Source: Nocardia yamanashiensis NBRC 100130
Lineage (GTDB): Bacteria > Actinomycetota > Actinomycetes > Mycobacteriales > Mycobacteriaceae
Reading direction: 5' to 3'
NCBI RefSeq assembly: GCF_001613325.1
Contig: NZ_BDCD01000027.1
Span: 1 to 64,000, forward strand
DNA length: 64,000 nt
Shown here: positions 24,196 to 32,938 of the stretch, piece after piece
How the letters are laid out: each line of letters begins with the position of its first letter
Numbering within the stretch: the first letter of the stretch is position 1
Notes under the pieces: generated by a model
What the model saw: the letters and a program-made list of their open reading frames with translations, nothing else
What the model was told of the DNA's origin: nothing
Databases searched by the model: none
Made by a program: the position numbers and the translations under genes

Positions 24196-24884
24196 GGTTC
24201 GACCCGCAGGACGAATCCGACGCCGCGCACGGTGTGGATCAGCCGCGGTCCGCCCGATTCCTCCAGCTTGCGGCGCAGATAGGAGACGAACACATCGACC
24301 ACCTTGGTCTGGGTCTCGAAGTCGTAGCCCCACACCCGATCCAGCAGTTGCGGCCGGGACAGCACCTGTCCGGGGGACGCGGCCAGGGCGGCGAGCAGAT
24401 CGAATTCGCGTTTGGTGAGATCCACGGGACTGCCGTCGAGCAGCGCGCGGCGCGCACCGGAATGGATGGTGAGCGGGCCGACCACGATGCGATCGTCGGC
24501 GGCGTGCGAGGGCGCGGGCGCGCGGCGCAGCATGGCGCGCAGCCGGGCGACCAGCTCGCCCAGATCGAAGGGTTTGGTGAGGTAGTCGTCGGCGCCGGCT
24601 TCGAGCGCGTCGATGCGGTCGGTGACCTCGGAGCGGGCGCTGAGCACGCAGATCGGGATGTCGTTGCCGAGCGCGCGCAGCGCGGTCACCACGCCCACCC
24701 CGTCCAGATTCGGCATGTTCAGATCCAGCACCATGGCCTGCGGCGCACCGGCCGCGATATGCCGCAGCGCGGCGGCTCCGTCCGCCGCGGTCTCGACCTC
24801 GAAACCGGACATCCGCAGCCCCCGCGCCACCGACGTCAGCACCCTGACGTCATCGTCCACAACCAGAATCCGGGGACTCGTCAC
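24192..24884 (-). CDS. prrA: Response regulator, PrrA-like (OmpR family)
   Basis: The 230-residue protein has an N-terminal receiver (phospho-acceptor Asp in VLDLNMP near residue 54, Lys in LTKPF) and a C-terminal OmpR winged helix (about residues 135-230, ending HTVRGVGFVL). It closely matches mycobacterial PrrA, essential in M. tuberculosis. GTG 24884 is chosen over GTG 24890 because a TATCGT -10 ends 8 nt before it and the PrrA N-terminus begins TSPR. It is co-transcribed with the kinase gene, overlapping by 4 bp. Confidence 0.9.
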   Translation of the reverse strand: MTSPRILVVDDDVRVLTSVARGLRMSGFEVETAADGAAALRHIAAGAPQAMVLDLNMPNLDGVGVVTALRALGNDIPICVLSARSEVTDRIDALEAGADDYLTKPFDLGELVARLRAMLRRAPAPSHAADDRIVVGPLTIHSGARRALLDGSPVDLTKREFDLLAALAASPGQVLSRPQLLDRVWGYDFETQTKVVDVFVSYLRRKLEESGGPRLIHTVRGVGFVLRVEP

Positions 24885-24892
24885 ATCCACCG

Positions 24893-24898
24893 ACGATA
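24893..24898 (-). promoter_or_regulatory. -10 of prrA (leaderless)
   Basis: TATCGT on the minus strand is 8 nt before GTG 24884 but only 2 nt before GTG 24890, so it favours the shorter start. Confidence 0.5.
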
Positions 24899-24922
24899 CT
24901 GATCGCGGCGACCGGACAACTC

Positions 24923-25306
24923 TCAGCGAACCGGGCGCACGATCGTGACCTGCGGCGCGCCCGGTCCATCCGACACGCCAGGATCGCGCTGGATGATGAC
25001 GCCGTCCGGCAGCGGGCGGCCCGGCTCCAGCGGAATCGCCGGCAGCGCCGGGACGCCGGGCGGCAGCTCACCGTCGCGGTACTCGGTGACCCGGCCGTCC
25101 CGATCCTGGATGACGATCCGGCCGCGTTCGGGTTCGGCGCGGCCGCCCGCGCTCCCGGTGTCCAGGCCGATCTCGGCCGCCGTGGCCGGGGCGGCCGGGG
25201 CGGCCGGCTCGGCGGCATTGGCGGTGACCGGCAGCGCCAGCAGGGCCAGCCCGGTCGCTCCGATCAGGCCCGCTCCGACCACCCGGCGCACGGTGAACTT
25301 CGGCAT
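24923..25306 (-). CDS. Small secreted protein of unknown function
   Basis: The 127-residue protein has a clear Sec signal peptide: KFTVRR, then a hydrophobic core (VVGAGLIGATGLALLALPV) and an ANA-AEP cleavage site near residue 32. The mature part of about 95 residues is Pro- and Ala-rich, with no cysteine and no domain I recognise; it ends in a short beta-like VIIQRDPGV...QVTIVRPVR. ATG 25306 has AGGAG 5 nt upstream. It lies between two two-component systems and may be a target of one of them. Confidence 0.75.
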   Translation of the reverse strand: MPKFTVRRVVGAGLIGATGLALLALPVTANAAEPAAPAAPATAAEIGLDTGSAGGRAEPERGRIVIQDRDGRVTEYRDGELPPGVPALPAIPLEPGRPLPDGVIIQRDPGVSDGPGAPQVTIVRPVR

Positions 25307-25430
25307 AACCACTCCTGTCCTCGCGTCGAGGAGGCGCTCATCGCTCCCTCACAACGAAACCGACAGTAGGAAGCCACTTTTCAGCCAGAACTAGCCGATG
25401 GTTAAGGAATCGATAGAAGATCGCCGCGGT

Positions 25431-26750
25431 TCAGCGCGGTTCGGCGGCCGGTCCGGCGGGCGGGCGCGACGGGCCCGCGGAGGAGCCCAGGAAGACCGCG
25501 AAGAGGGCGGGGCGGCGGCGTTGCAGTTCCAAGCGGCCACCGTCGGCCTCGATGAGCGCGCGGGCCAGGGCCAGGCCGACGCCGGTGGAGCCGGCGGCCG
25601 AGAAACCGCGGTCGAAGATGTGCGGGGCGAGTTCGTCGCGGACGCCGTCGCCCTCGTCGGCGACCTCGACCACCACCAGCGGCTCGCGATCGTCGAGGCG
25701 GCCGCCGGTCACGGTGCGCACCGAGACCGTGCAGGTGCCGCCGCCGTGCATGAGGGCATTGTCGACCAGCACCGCGACCGCTTCGCGCAGCCGGGAACCC
25801 GTCACGGGCGCTTTCAAGGTCGGGTCGCCGAGCAGCACCAGTTTGCGGCCCGCCTCGGCGAAGGGGTGCCGCCATTCCGCCACCACGCCACGCAATTCCG
25901 CGACCACCGGCACCGGATCGCGTTCGGCCGCGCCCTCGTCCCGGGAGGCCCGCACCAGCTCGTCGATGGCGTCGGTGAGCCGATCCACCTGTGCCATGGC
26001 CTCTTCCGCCTCGTGCACCACTTCCGGATCGTTGTGCGTGGACAGTTCGTCCAGGCGTAGTCGGACCGCGGTGAGGCGGCTGCGCAGCTGATGCGAGACG
26101 TCTGCGACCAGGGCGTGCTCGCGTTGCAGGCGGCCCGCGATTTCGACTGTGGCGGAATCGAGTACGTCCGACACCCGGTCCAGTTCGGTGATGCCGTGCC
26201 GGCGCGAATCGGCGCGGAAATCGCCCATGGCCAGCCGGGCCGCGCGCGCCGCCACATCGCGCAGCGGATCGGCCACCCGCCGCGCGGTCACCACCGCCAC
26301 CGCGATGCCCGCGCCGAGCGAGATGAGCACCAGCCCGACCACCGCGCCCAGCGCCTGCCGCTGCATCGAATGCATCGGCGCGGCAGGGGTTTCCAGGCGC
26401 AGCGACCCGGAGGTGCCCATCGCCAGCGACTCCACCAGCGGATCGGCCACCGCGTCCGGTCCGACATCCAGGCGCGAGGCATTGTCCTGCGGCGTCGGAT
26501 ACACGATGGTCAAACGCCCGCCCGCCGGGATCAGCGGCCGCACCGACCGCAGATCCAGTTCGCCGTGCACCAGCCCGTCGTCCTTCTCCTGCGCCACCAC
26601 CTCCACCGCGATCCGGTCCAGGCGATTGCGCAGTTCGTTGCGGGTGATGTCCTCCACCCACTGCCACGCCGTGAACGCCAGCGGCACGCCCAGCACCAGG
26701 GTGGTGAGGGTCAGCGCGGCCACCATGGACAGCAGGATCCTGCGTCTCAT
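25431..26750 (-). CDS. Sensor histidine kinase (second system)
   Basis: The 439-residue kinase has two transmembrane segments (about 10-30 and 160-182), a HAMP linker, an H-box with His220 in SHQLRSRLTAVRL, the N-box VDNALMHGG, and G-boxes ADEGDGV and STGVGLALA. The H-box is SHQLRSRL instead of HELRTPL, a form seen in one actinobacterial kinase branch, so the adjacent E/N that normally follows His is Gln. It lies 82 bp after its response regulator. The Pro/Ala-rich C-terminal tail is probably disordered. Confidence 0.88.
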   Translation of the reverse strand: MRRRILLSMVAALTLTTLVLGVPLAFTAWQWVEDITRNELRNRLDRIAVEVVAQEKDDGLVHGELDLRSVRPLIPAGGRLTIVYPTPQDNASRLDVGPDAVADPLVESLAMGTSGSLRLETPAAPMHSMQRQALGAVVGLVLISLGAGIAVAVVTARRVADPLRDVAARAARLAMGDFRADSRRHGITELDRVSDVLDSATVEIAGRLQREHALVADVSHQLRSRLTAVRLRLDELSTHNDPEVVHEAEEAMAQVDRLTDAIDELVRASRDEGAAERDPVPVVAELRGVVAEWRHPFAEAGRKLVLLGDPTLKAPVTGSRLREAVAVLVDNALMHGGGTCTVSVRTVTGGRLDDREPLVVVEVADEGDGVRDELAPHIFDRGFSAAGSTGVGLALARALIEADGGRLELQRRRPALFAVFLGSSAGPSRPPAGPAAEPR

Positions 26751-26832
26751 CGTCGAGATGCCTCGCTTCGCCGGGCTTTCGGGTGGGATACGCGCGCGGA
26801 ACAGCACAGATCGATCGGTTCGAGCGGCCGAG

Positions 26833-27510
26833 CTAGTCGGTGTTGAAGCGGAAGCCTACGCCGCGCACGGTCACGATCCGGCGTTCGGCCACCGGGCCCT
26901 CGTCGCCGATCTTCCGGCGCAACCACGACATGTGCATGTCCAGGGTCTTGGAGCCGCGCAGATCGGCGTCACCCCACACCTCGCGCAGGATGGTCTCACG
27001 CGAGACCACCTGCCCGGCACGGTCGATGAGCACCTTCAGCAGCTCGTACTCCTTGTTGGCCAGGTTCACCTCGACGCCGTTCACCAGCACCCGGCGCGCC
27101 GCCGGCTCCAGCCGGATACCGCCCACCTCGACGGCCTCGTCGCCGATTCCGCTGCGCCGCAACAGCGCCCGCACCCGGGCCAGTAATTCGGCGAGCCGGA
27201 AGGGCTTGCCCACGTAGTCGTCGGCGCCGGCGTCCAGGCCGACCACGAAATCGACCTCGTCGGTGCGCGCGGTGAGCATCAGCACGGCCAGATCGGCCCC
27301 GCGGGCGCGCACCTGACGGCACACCTCCAGGCCATCCATACCGGGTAGGCCGAGGTCGAGGATCAGCAGGTCGTGACCGCCTTCCAGGGCCCGTTCCAGG
27401 ACCGCGGGACCGTAGCTCTCCACGGTCACCGCATAGCCCTCGCGCCCCAGCGCCCGCGACAGCGGCGCGGCAATGGCCTCGTCGTCTTCGGCCAGCAATA
27501 CGGCGGTCAC
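26833..27510 (-). CDS. Response regulator, OmpR family (second system)
   Basis: The 225-residue protein has a receiver domain with acidic pair EDDE, phospho-acceptor Asp in LILDLGLPGMDG near residue 51 and Lys in GKPF. The C-terminal winged helix spans residues about 130-225 and ends TVRGVGFRFNTD. Its partner is the kinase at 25431. GTG 27510 follows the -10 TAGGCT by 6 nt; that hexamer includes the stop codon of the upstream PH-domain gene. The regulon is unknown. Confidence 0.9.
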   Translation of the reverse strand: MTAVLLAEDDEAIAAPLSRALGREGYAVTVESYGPAVLERALEGGHDLLILDLGLPGMDGLEVCRQVRARGADLAVLMLTARTDEVDFVVGLDAGADDYVGKPFRLAELLARVRALLRRSGIGDEAVEVGGIRLEPAARRVLVNGVEVNLANKEYELLKVLIDRAGQVVSRETILREVWGDADLRGSKTLDMHMSWLRRKIGDEGPVAERRIVTVRGVGFRFNTD

Positions 27511-27516
27511 GCAGTA

Positions 27517-27522
27517 AGCCTA
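27517..27522 (-). promoter_or_regulatory. -10 of response regulator, overlapping upstream stop codon
   Basis: TAGGCT on the minus strand, 6 nt before GTG 27510. Its TAG is the stop codon of the PH-domain gene (27520-27522). Confidence 0.5.
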
Positions 27523-28068
27523 CGGGTAAGCAGCACCGGATCCGTAGTAGCCGCCGCCGTTGTTCGGATTGTTCTGCACCACATCGAAAACCTGGTGATA
27601 GAGCATGGCGTGCACCTGCTGCACGTACGGGATGTCGTCGTATTCGAGCGGATCCTCCGACGCCGATCCGATGATGAGCGTGCCGGTGCCCAGCATGCGG
27701 TCGAAGAGGCCATGGCGGAACTGCACATTCGAGATCCGGTTCATCGGAATGTCGATGCCCGTGTGGGTCAATACGCCTTGGCGAATCAATACCCGGCGGT
27801 CGGTGATGATGAAATGCGTCGACTTCCAACGGATCAGCGGCACCAGCGACCGCCACCACACGATCAGCAGCCACGCCACCAGAATCGCGAGCAGCAGCCC
27901 GGACCGCAGCCCACCTTCGGTATTGCGCGATGCGACCCCCGCGCCGAATCCGGCCAATGCGGTGATCAGGATGAAAGTCACGGCGGGCCAGAACAACATC
28001 TTCCAATGCGGATGACGGTGCAGGAGTAGTCGCTCCTCGGGCGCCAGCGCCTCCTCGGGATAACCCAT
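27520..28068 (-). CDS. PH-domain (YdbS-like) membrane protein
   Basis: The 182-residue protein has two transmembrane segments (about residues 25-45 and 52-75) and a bacterial PH domain (about 85-165) with THFIITDRRVLIRQGVLTHTGIDIP and RTGTLII-like GTGTLIIGSASEDPLEYDDIP. It is the counterpart of the conserved protein between gtrA and birA in mycobacteria. The function is unknown; it is probably structural or regulatory at the membrane. ATG 28068 is chosen over 28074 because the -10 TAGCGT ends 6 nt before it. Confidence 0.85.
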   Translation of the reverse strand: MGYPEEALAPEERLLLHRHPHWKMLFWPAVTFILITALAGFGAGVASRNTEGGLRSGLLLAILVAWLLIVWWRSLVPLIRWKSTHFIITDRRVLIRQGVLTHTGIDIPMNRISNVQFRHGLFDRMLGTGTLIIGSASEDPLEYDDIPYVQQVHAMLYHQVFDVVQNNPNNGGGYYGSGAAYP

Positions 28069-28074
28069 GCGCAT

Positions 28075-28080
28075 ACGCTA
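28075..28080 (-). promoter_or_regulatory. -10 of PH-domain gene (leaderless)
   Basis: TAGCGT on the minus strand, 6 nt before ATG 28068 and directly abutting ATG 28074, so the former is the likely start. Confidence 0.5.
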
Positions 28081-28232
28081 CCGCGCCGAGATGCCAGAAT
28101 GCCTGACGCCGAGAAGCGGTGTGACGCACAATCGTGCGGCCCGCGCGTAACATCGGCGATCACGATCTGCCATCTCCGCCGAGCTGTCCCCGCGCAACAC
28201 CATTCTTGCCCTGCATGACACAGGAGGCGTGT

Positions 28233-29186
28233 GTGACCCGAGAGTTGACCCAGCTGCAGATACTTCGAGAACTCGAGCCGGTGGCGGAGGCTAACCTCAA
28301 CCGTCACCTGTCGATGGCCAAGGACTGGCATCCGCACGACTACGTGCCCTGGGATCAGGGCCGCAACTTCGCCGCCATGGGCGGGGAGGACTGGGACCCC
28401 TCGCAATCGCAGTTGAGCGAGGTCGCCAAGATCGCCATGGTCACCAACCTGCTGACCGAGGACAACCTCCCTTCCTACCACCGGGAGATCGCCGAGAACT
28501 TCTCCCAGGACGGCGCCTGGGGCACCTGGGTGGGCCGCTGGACCGCCGAGGAGAACCGGCACGGCATCGTCATGCGCGACTACCTGGTGGTCACCCGCGG
28601 CGTGGATCCGGTGGCCCTGGAAGAGGCGCGGATGATCCACATGACCAATGGCGCGCAATCGCCCGACGATTGGGGCGGGTTCCTGGAGAACGTCGCGTAC
28701 GTGACCTTCCAGGAGCTGGCCACCCGCATCTCGCACCGCAATACCGGCAAGGTGTGCAACGACCCCATCGCCGACCGCATGCTGCAGCGCATCTCCGCGG
28801 ACGAGAACCTGCACATGATCTTCTATCGGACGCTGTGCGGGGCGGGGCTGGATCTGGTGCCGGATCAGGCGCTGGAGGCCATCACCAAGGTGCTGACCAA
28901 TTTCGTCATGCCCGGATCGGGGATGCCGAACTGGCGGCGCAACGGCGTGCTGATGGCCAAGCACGGCATCTACGACCTGCGCCAGCACATGGAGGAGGTG
29001 GTGAACCCGGTGCTGAAGAACTGGAACATCTTCGACCGCAACGACTTCGGGGCGCGTGGTGAGGCGGCGCGGGAGAAGTTGGCCGCCTATGTCGCCAAGC
29101 TCGAACAGGACGTGCTCAAGTTCGAGGAGCAGCGCGACCGCCTGCTGGCCCGCGAAGCCGCCCGCGGCGAATTGCAAACCGTCTGA
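28233..29186 (+). CDS. Acyl-ACP desaturase (DesA-type, soluble diiron)
   Basis: The 317-residue protein belongs to the soluble stearoyl-ACP desaturase family. Both diiron half-sites are present: EENRHG near residue 112 and DENLHM near residue 190. It has no membrane segment, unlike DesA3-type enzymes. It inserts a double bond into acyl chains bound to ACP, for membrane or mycolate lipids. GTG 28233 has an excellent AGGAGG 5 nt upstream. It is divergent from the PH-domain gene. Confidence 0.92.
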   Translation: MTRELTQLQILRELEPVAEANLNRHLSMAKDWHPHDYVPWDQGRNFAAMGGEDWDPSQSQLSEVAKIAMVTNLLTEDNLPSYHREIAENFSQDGAWGTWVGRWTAEENRHGIVMRDYLVVTRGVDPVALEEARMIHMTNGAQSPDDWGGFLENVAYVTFQELATRISHRNTGKVCNDPIADRMLQRISADENLHMIFYRTLCGAGLDLVPDQALEAITKVLTNFVMPGSGMPNWRRNGVLMAKHGIYDLRQHMEEVVNPVLKNWNIFDRNDFGARGEAAREKLAAYVAKLEQDVLKFEEQRDRLLAREAARGELQTV

Positions 29187-29208
29187 CCGGTTCTATCTCT
29201 CGTGACGC

Positions 29209-29214
29209 TAGGGT
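29209..29214 (+). promoter_or_regulatory. -10 of first kinase gene
   Basis: TAGGGT gives a short leader of about 20 nt with GAGAGGA (29231-29237) before GTG 29243. Confidence 0.45.
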
Positions 29215-29242
29215 GGGCCCCGGGTGAAACGAGAGGACTTCA

Positions 29243-30499
29243 GTGGTGGATGGCTACCTGGGCCGCTACCGCCTCGACGAACTACTCGGCAGCGGCGGTT
29301 CGGCACAGGTGTGGCGGGCGCACGACACCGCCACCGGCCACACCGTCGCGCTCAAGGTGCTCGCGCCGGTACTGACCGGCGACCCGGAGTACCGGCGGCG
29401 CTTCGAACGCGAAGCCCGGGCCGCATCGCTGCTGCACGGTCCACACGTGGTGGCGGTGCGCGCCTACGGTGAACTCGAAGGACGGCTCTACATCGAGTCC
29501 GAGTTCGTCGACGGGCTGGACGTCGAAGCACTGCTGGAATGGGAAGGGCCGCTCGCGCCCGCCGCCGCGGTCCGGCTCATCGGGCAGATCGCGGTGGCGC
29601 TCGACGAGGCGCACGCGGCGGGGCTGGTGCACCGGGATGTGAAGCCGCAGAACATCATCGTCGCGCCCGACGATACGGCCTACCTCATCGATTTCGGGGC
29701 GGCGCTGGAAGACGGGCAGGCGGCGGTCACGCGCACCGGGATGCTGGTGGGCACGCCCGCCTACATGGCGCCGGAACGGTATTCGGGGATCGCGACCGCG
29801 CGGTCGGACATCTACTCGCTGGCGTGCGTACTGTACGAATGCCTCACGGGGCAGCGGCCTTTCCGGAGCGGGAACCCGGCGCAGCTGATGCGAGCGCAGC
29901 TGGAAACCGTTCCGGCCCCGGCATCCACGCTGGCTCCGGCGGTTTCCGCGGCGCTCGATCGAGTCATCGCGCGGGCCATGGCCAAGGATCCGGCGGAAAG
30001 GCATTCCAGCGCAGGTGAATTCGCCGCCGCCGCGGAGGCCGCGTTGCGAGCGGCGGAATCCGACGACACGGTGGTGCTCACCACCGCCACGGGGCAGGAC
30101 GTGTCCGCCGATCAGTGCAAACCCACCGTGGCGGCCATTGTCGCCACGGCCGTCGCGGTGGTGGCGCTGGCCGGGTCGGTCATCATGCTGATCATCGGGG
30201 TGGCGTGGTTCGCCGGGCATACCGCCTCGTCGACGCCGGAACCGGCGCCGCAGGTCGTGCCGACGACGGAATCGACTGTGCGGGAGAGTCTTTCTCCGGC
30301 CGTGCCGCTGCCGGCCGTGACGCCGGAACCTGAGGCACCCGGCGCGGAGCCGTCGCATCCCGACACCGTCCCCGTGCCGCCCGCGTCCATCCCCGCCGAC
30401 TCGGCGCCCGGCCCGCGCGATTCGCCGGACGGCCCCGCGCCGAACCACCACGGTCACGGCAAAGAGCAGAAGGCGGAGAAGCCGGGCAAACCGAAATAG
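29243..30499 (+). CDS. Membrane Ser/Thr protein kinase 1
   Basis: The 418-residue PknB-type kinase has a catalytic domain at about residues 5-265: glycine loop GSGGSAQV, Lys in VALKVL, catalytic loop HRDVKPQN, DFG in LIDFGAA and APE in MAPERYSG. One transmembrane helix (about 296-318) leads to an extracellular Pro/Thr/Ser-rich tail without PASTA repeats. The tail ends in a Lys/His-rich stretch. GTG 29243 or the next codon GTG is the start. It is followed 120 bp later by a paralogue. Confidence 0.92.
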   Translation: MVDGYLGRYRLDELLGSGGSAQVWRAHDTATGHTVALKVLAPVLTGDPEYRRRFEREARAASLLHGPHVVAVRAYGELEGRLYIESEFVDGLDVEALLEWEGPLAPAAAVRLIGQIAVALDEAHAAGLVHRDVKPQNIIVAPDDTAYLIDFGAALEDGQAAVTRTGMLVGTPAYMAPERYSGIATARSDIYSLACVLYECLTGQRPFRSGNPAQLMRAQLETVPAPASTLAPAVSAALDRVIARAMAKDPAERHSSAGEFAAAAEAALRAAESDDTVVLTTATGQDVSADQCKPTVAAIVATAVAVVALAGSVIMLIIGVAWFAGHTASSTPEPAPQVVPTTESTVRESLSPAVPLPAVTPEPEAPGAEPSHPDTVPVPPASIPADSAPGPRDSPDGPAPNHHGHGKEQKAEKPGKPK

Positions 30500-30619
30500 C
30501 GCGGAGCCGTTCGCGGTACCGGTGCGCCGGCGGGAATCGGCCGGGCCCGGACTGAGGACTTTCCGCGATCGGGGGTAGTCCCTGAGGAGAAGCATCCGGG
30601 TACGAAAGGACTACTTCTC

Positions 30620-32050
30620 ATGGGGGACGGGCAATTCGGTCCCTATCGGCTGGAAAAACTGCTGGGCAACGGCGGAACCGGGCAGGTGTGGCGCGCGCAC
30701 GACACCCACACCGAACGGACCGTGGCGTTGAAGATCCTGGCGCCCGCACTGGGCGACGATCCGATCTACCGGCAGCGTTTCCAGCGCGAGGCGCGGGCCG
30801 CGGCACAGTTACGGGAACCGCACGTGGTGCCCATCCACACCTTCGGTGAATACGACGGTCGACTGTTCATCGATATGGCCTACCTGGACGGGACCGATCT
30901 CGGACTGCTGCTGCGGGCCGGCGGCCCGCTCCCGCCGTCAAGGGCTGTGGACATCATTTCGCAGGCGGCGGCCGCGCTCGACGAGGCGCATCGGCGCGGT
31001 CTGGTGCACCGGGACGTCAAGCCCGCCAATATCGTGATCGCGCCCAACGGTTTCACCCATCTCATCGATTTCGGCACCGCGCAGCTGACCGGGCAAGCGA
31101 CGCTCACCGGGACCGGGACCGTCATCGGGACACCGGCCTATATGGCGCCCGAACGGTTCAGCGGGGCGGCGGTTCCCGCGTCGGACACCTACTCGCTGGC
31201 CTGCGTGCTGTACGAATCGCTCACCGCGCGCAGACCTTTCCCCGCGCCCGATCCGGCCGGGCAGATGCACGCCCATCTCACGGCCGAACCGCCGCGGATG
31301 TCGGAATCGGATCCGGCGCTGCCCGCCGCTCTCGACGACGTGCTGGCGCGGGCGCTCGCCAAGGATCCGGGCGAACGCCATTCCAGCACCGGGGAATTCG
31401 CGATGGCGGCGCGTAATGCGCTGGACTCGGCGGGGACCGCGCCGACCACTCCGCTCGTCGCGGCCGGGGCCGCACCGACCACACCGCTGGTGGGGATTTC
31501 CCGAGGCCGCGCCGCCGGGACCGGAGTGCTCGCGCCGACCGTCGCGGATAGTGATGGCGCACAACGCAGGACACCGATCACGGCCGTGCCCGCGCCGGGC
31601 TTCCCGCGGCGATTCGCGGCGCTCGTCGCCGTCGCGGCCCTGCTCGCCGGGGCGGGGACGGGATTCGCGGTGTGGCGCGCGGGGCAGGACTCGAATTCGC
31701 CACCGAGCGAGACGACTCCGGCTTCCGCGCCGCCGGGCGTGGCCGAACCGACCTCTGCCGCAACGGAAGCGCCCCGGGTCACGGGCAACGGGTCGACTCG
31801 TACCGTCAATCCCGCTCCGCCACCGGCCAGTTCGGAGACCGGTGGCCCGGAGCCGACAGCGCACACCACGACGCAGGTCACGATCCCGTTCCCCATTCCG
31901 AATCTGCCGACCGTGTCGGGGTATGCCGGGCCATCGACTGAGAACAGGCCCGGCAACAGCGGAAACGGCGGCAACGGGAACGGGGGCAACAACGGCAACG
32001 GGCAGGACAAGCACGATAAGCCGACCAAACCGAACAAGCCGAACAACTAA
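30620..32050 (+). CDS. Membrane Ser/Thr protein kinase 2
   Basis: The 476-residue kinase closely resembles its neighbour: GNGGTGQV, Lys in VALKIL, HRDVKPAN, IDFGTAQ and MAPERFSG. A longer juxtamembrane segment with repeated TTPLV precedes one transmembrane helix (about 330-350). The extracellular part is Pro/Thr-rich and ends in a Gly/Asn-rich run and KPTKPNKPNN. It has no PASTA domain. The pair most likely arose by tandem duplication. AAGGA at 30606-30610 is the ribosome site. Confidence 0.92.
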   Translation: MGDGQFGPYRLEKLLGNGGTGQVWRAHDTHTERTVALKILAPALGDDPIYRQRFQREARAAAQLREPHVVPIHTFGEYDGRLFIDMAYLDGTDLGLLLRAGGPLPPSRAVDIISQAAAALDEAHRRGLVHRDVKPANIVIAPNGFTHLIDFGTAQLTGQATLTGTGTVIGTPAYMAPERFSGAAVPASDTYSLACVLYESLTARRPFPAPDPAGQMHAHLTAEPPRMSESDPALPAALDDVLARALAKDPGERHSSTGEFAMAARNALDSAGTAPTTPLVAAGAAPTTPLVGISRGRAAGTGVLAPTVADSDGAQRRTPITAVPAPGFPRRFAALVAVAALLAGAGTGFAVWRAGQDSNSPPSETTPASAPPGVAEPTSAATEAPRVTGNGSTRTVNPAPPPASSETGGPEPTAHTTTQVTIPFPIPNLPTVSGYAGPSTENRPGNSGNGGNGNGGNNGNGQDKHDKPTKPNKPNN

Positions 32051-32083
32051 CCGGCGATCATCCGCCGAAAACCCTGCGCGGGA

Positions 32084-32881
32084 TCAATATTCAGCGCGCA
32101 GATGCGTGACGTCACCCGCCGACACCGCGCGATCCCCGATCAGCAGCCGGCCGAATTCATCCACCCCGGTGGCGATTCCGGTGAGCACCTCGCCGCCCGG
32201 AATCTCGGCCCGCACCTGCGCGCCGATCGTGGAACAACGCTCCTGGTACGCGGCCGCCAGCTCACCGATATCCCAGCCGCTCGCCTCCCACGCCGTGAAG
32301 CGCCGCGCGAACTCCCGCAGGATCGCCGTCACCAGCGCCGTCCGATCCGCGTCCGGCGCACCGGCCAGCGTCAGCGAAGTCGCGTGCGGCACCGGCAGTT
32401 CCGCCTCGGTCAGGCTCACGTTCACACCGATCCCCACCACCACCGCCGGGTCCGCTCCCGCGGCCGCGATCTCGGCGAGGATCCCCGATAGCTTGCGCCC
32501 GTCCACCAGCACGTCATTGGGCCATTTCAGCACCGCGGGCACCCCGGTCTCGGCCCGTACCGCGTCCACCACCGCCACCCCGGTCAGCAGCGGCAGCCAC
32601 CCCAGCACCGCCGGATCGATCCCACGCGCCCGCACCAGCACCGACATGGCGATCTGCGCCCGCGCCGGGCTCACCCAGTGCCGTTCGTGCCGCCCCCGCC
32701 CCTTCTCCTGCGCCTCCGCGATCAATACCAGCCGATCCGCGTCCGAATCCATGGCCCGTGCCACCAGGTCGGCATTCGTCGACCCCGTCGACTCCACCAC
32801 GTCGACCCCGCAGAAGAACTTCTCCGGCCCCTCGACCACATTCCGCCGCAACAGTTCCGCATCCAGCGCAGCCCGCTCCAT
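32084..32881 (-). CDS. birA: Biotin--[acetyl-CoA carboxylase] ligase
   Basis: The 265-residue enzyme joins biotin to carboxyl-carrier proteins. It shows ESTGSTNADLV near residues 28-38, GRGRHERHWVSP (biotinyl-AMP loop) and KWPNDVLVDGRKLSGIL, all conserved in BirA. It has no N-terminal DNA-binding domain, so it is a monofunctional ligase. Its obvious client is AccA3, encoded close by. ATG 32881 has TAGCGT 7 nt upstream. Confidence 0.93.
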   Translation of the reverse strand: MERAALDAELLRRNVVEGPEKFFCGVDVVESTGSTNADLVARAMDSDADRLVLIAEAQEKGRGRHERHWVSPARAQIAMSVLVRARGIDPAVLGWLPLLTGVAVVDAVRAETGVPAVLKWPNDVLVDGRKLSGILAEIAAAGADPAVVVGIGVNVSLTEAELPVPHATSLTLAGAPDADRTALVTAILREFARRFTAWEASGWDIGELAAAYQERCSTIGAQVRAEIPGGEVLTGIATGVDEFGRLLIGDRAVSAGDVTHLRAEY

Positions 32882-32888
32882 GCCCCGC

Positions 32889-32894
32889 ACGCTA
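32889..32894 (-). promoter_or_regulatory. -10 of birA (leaderless)
   Basis: TAGCGT on the minus strand, 7 nt before ATG 32881. Confidence 0.5.
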
Positions 32895-32938
32895 CTCCCC
32901 CACCCGCCCCGGTCTCCGTCCAGCCGGATCGGGCGCGT

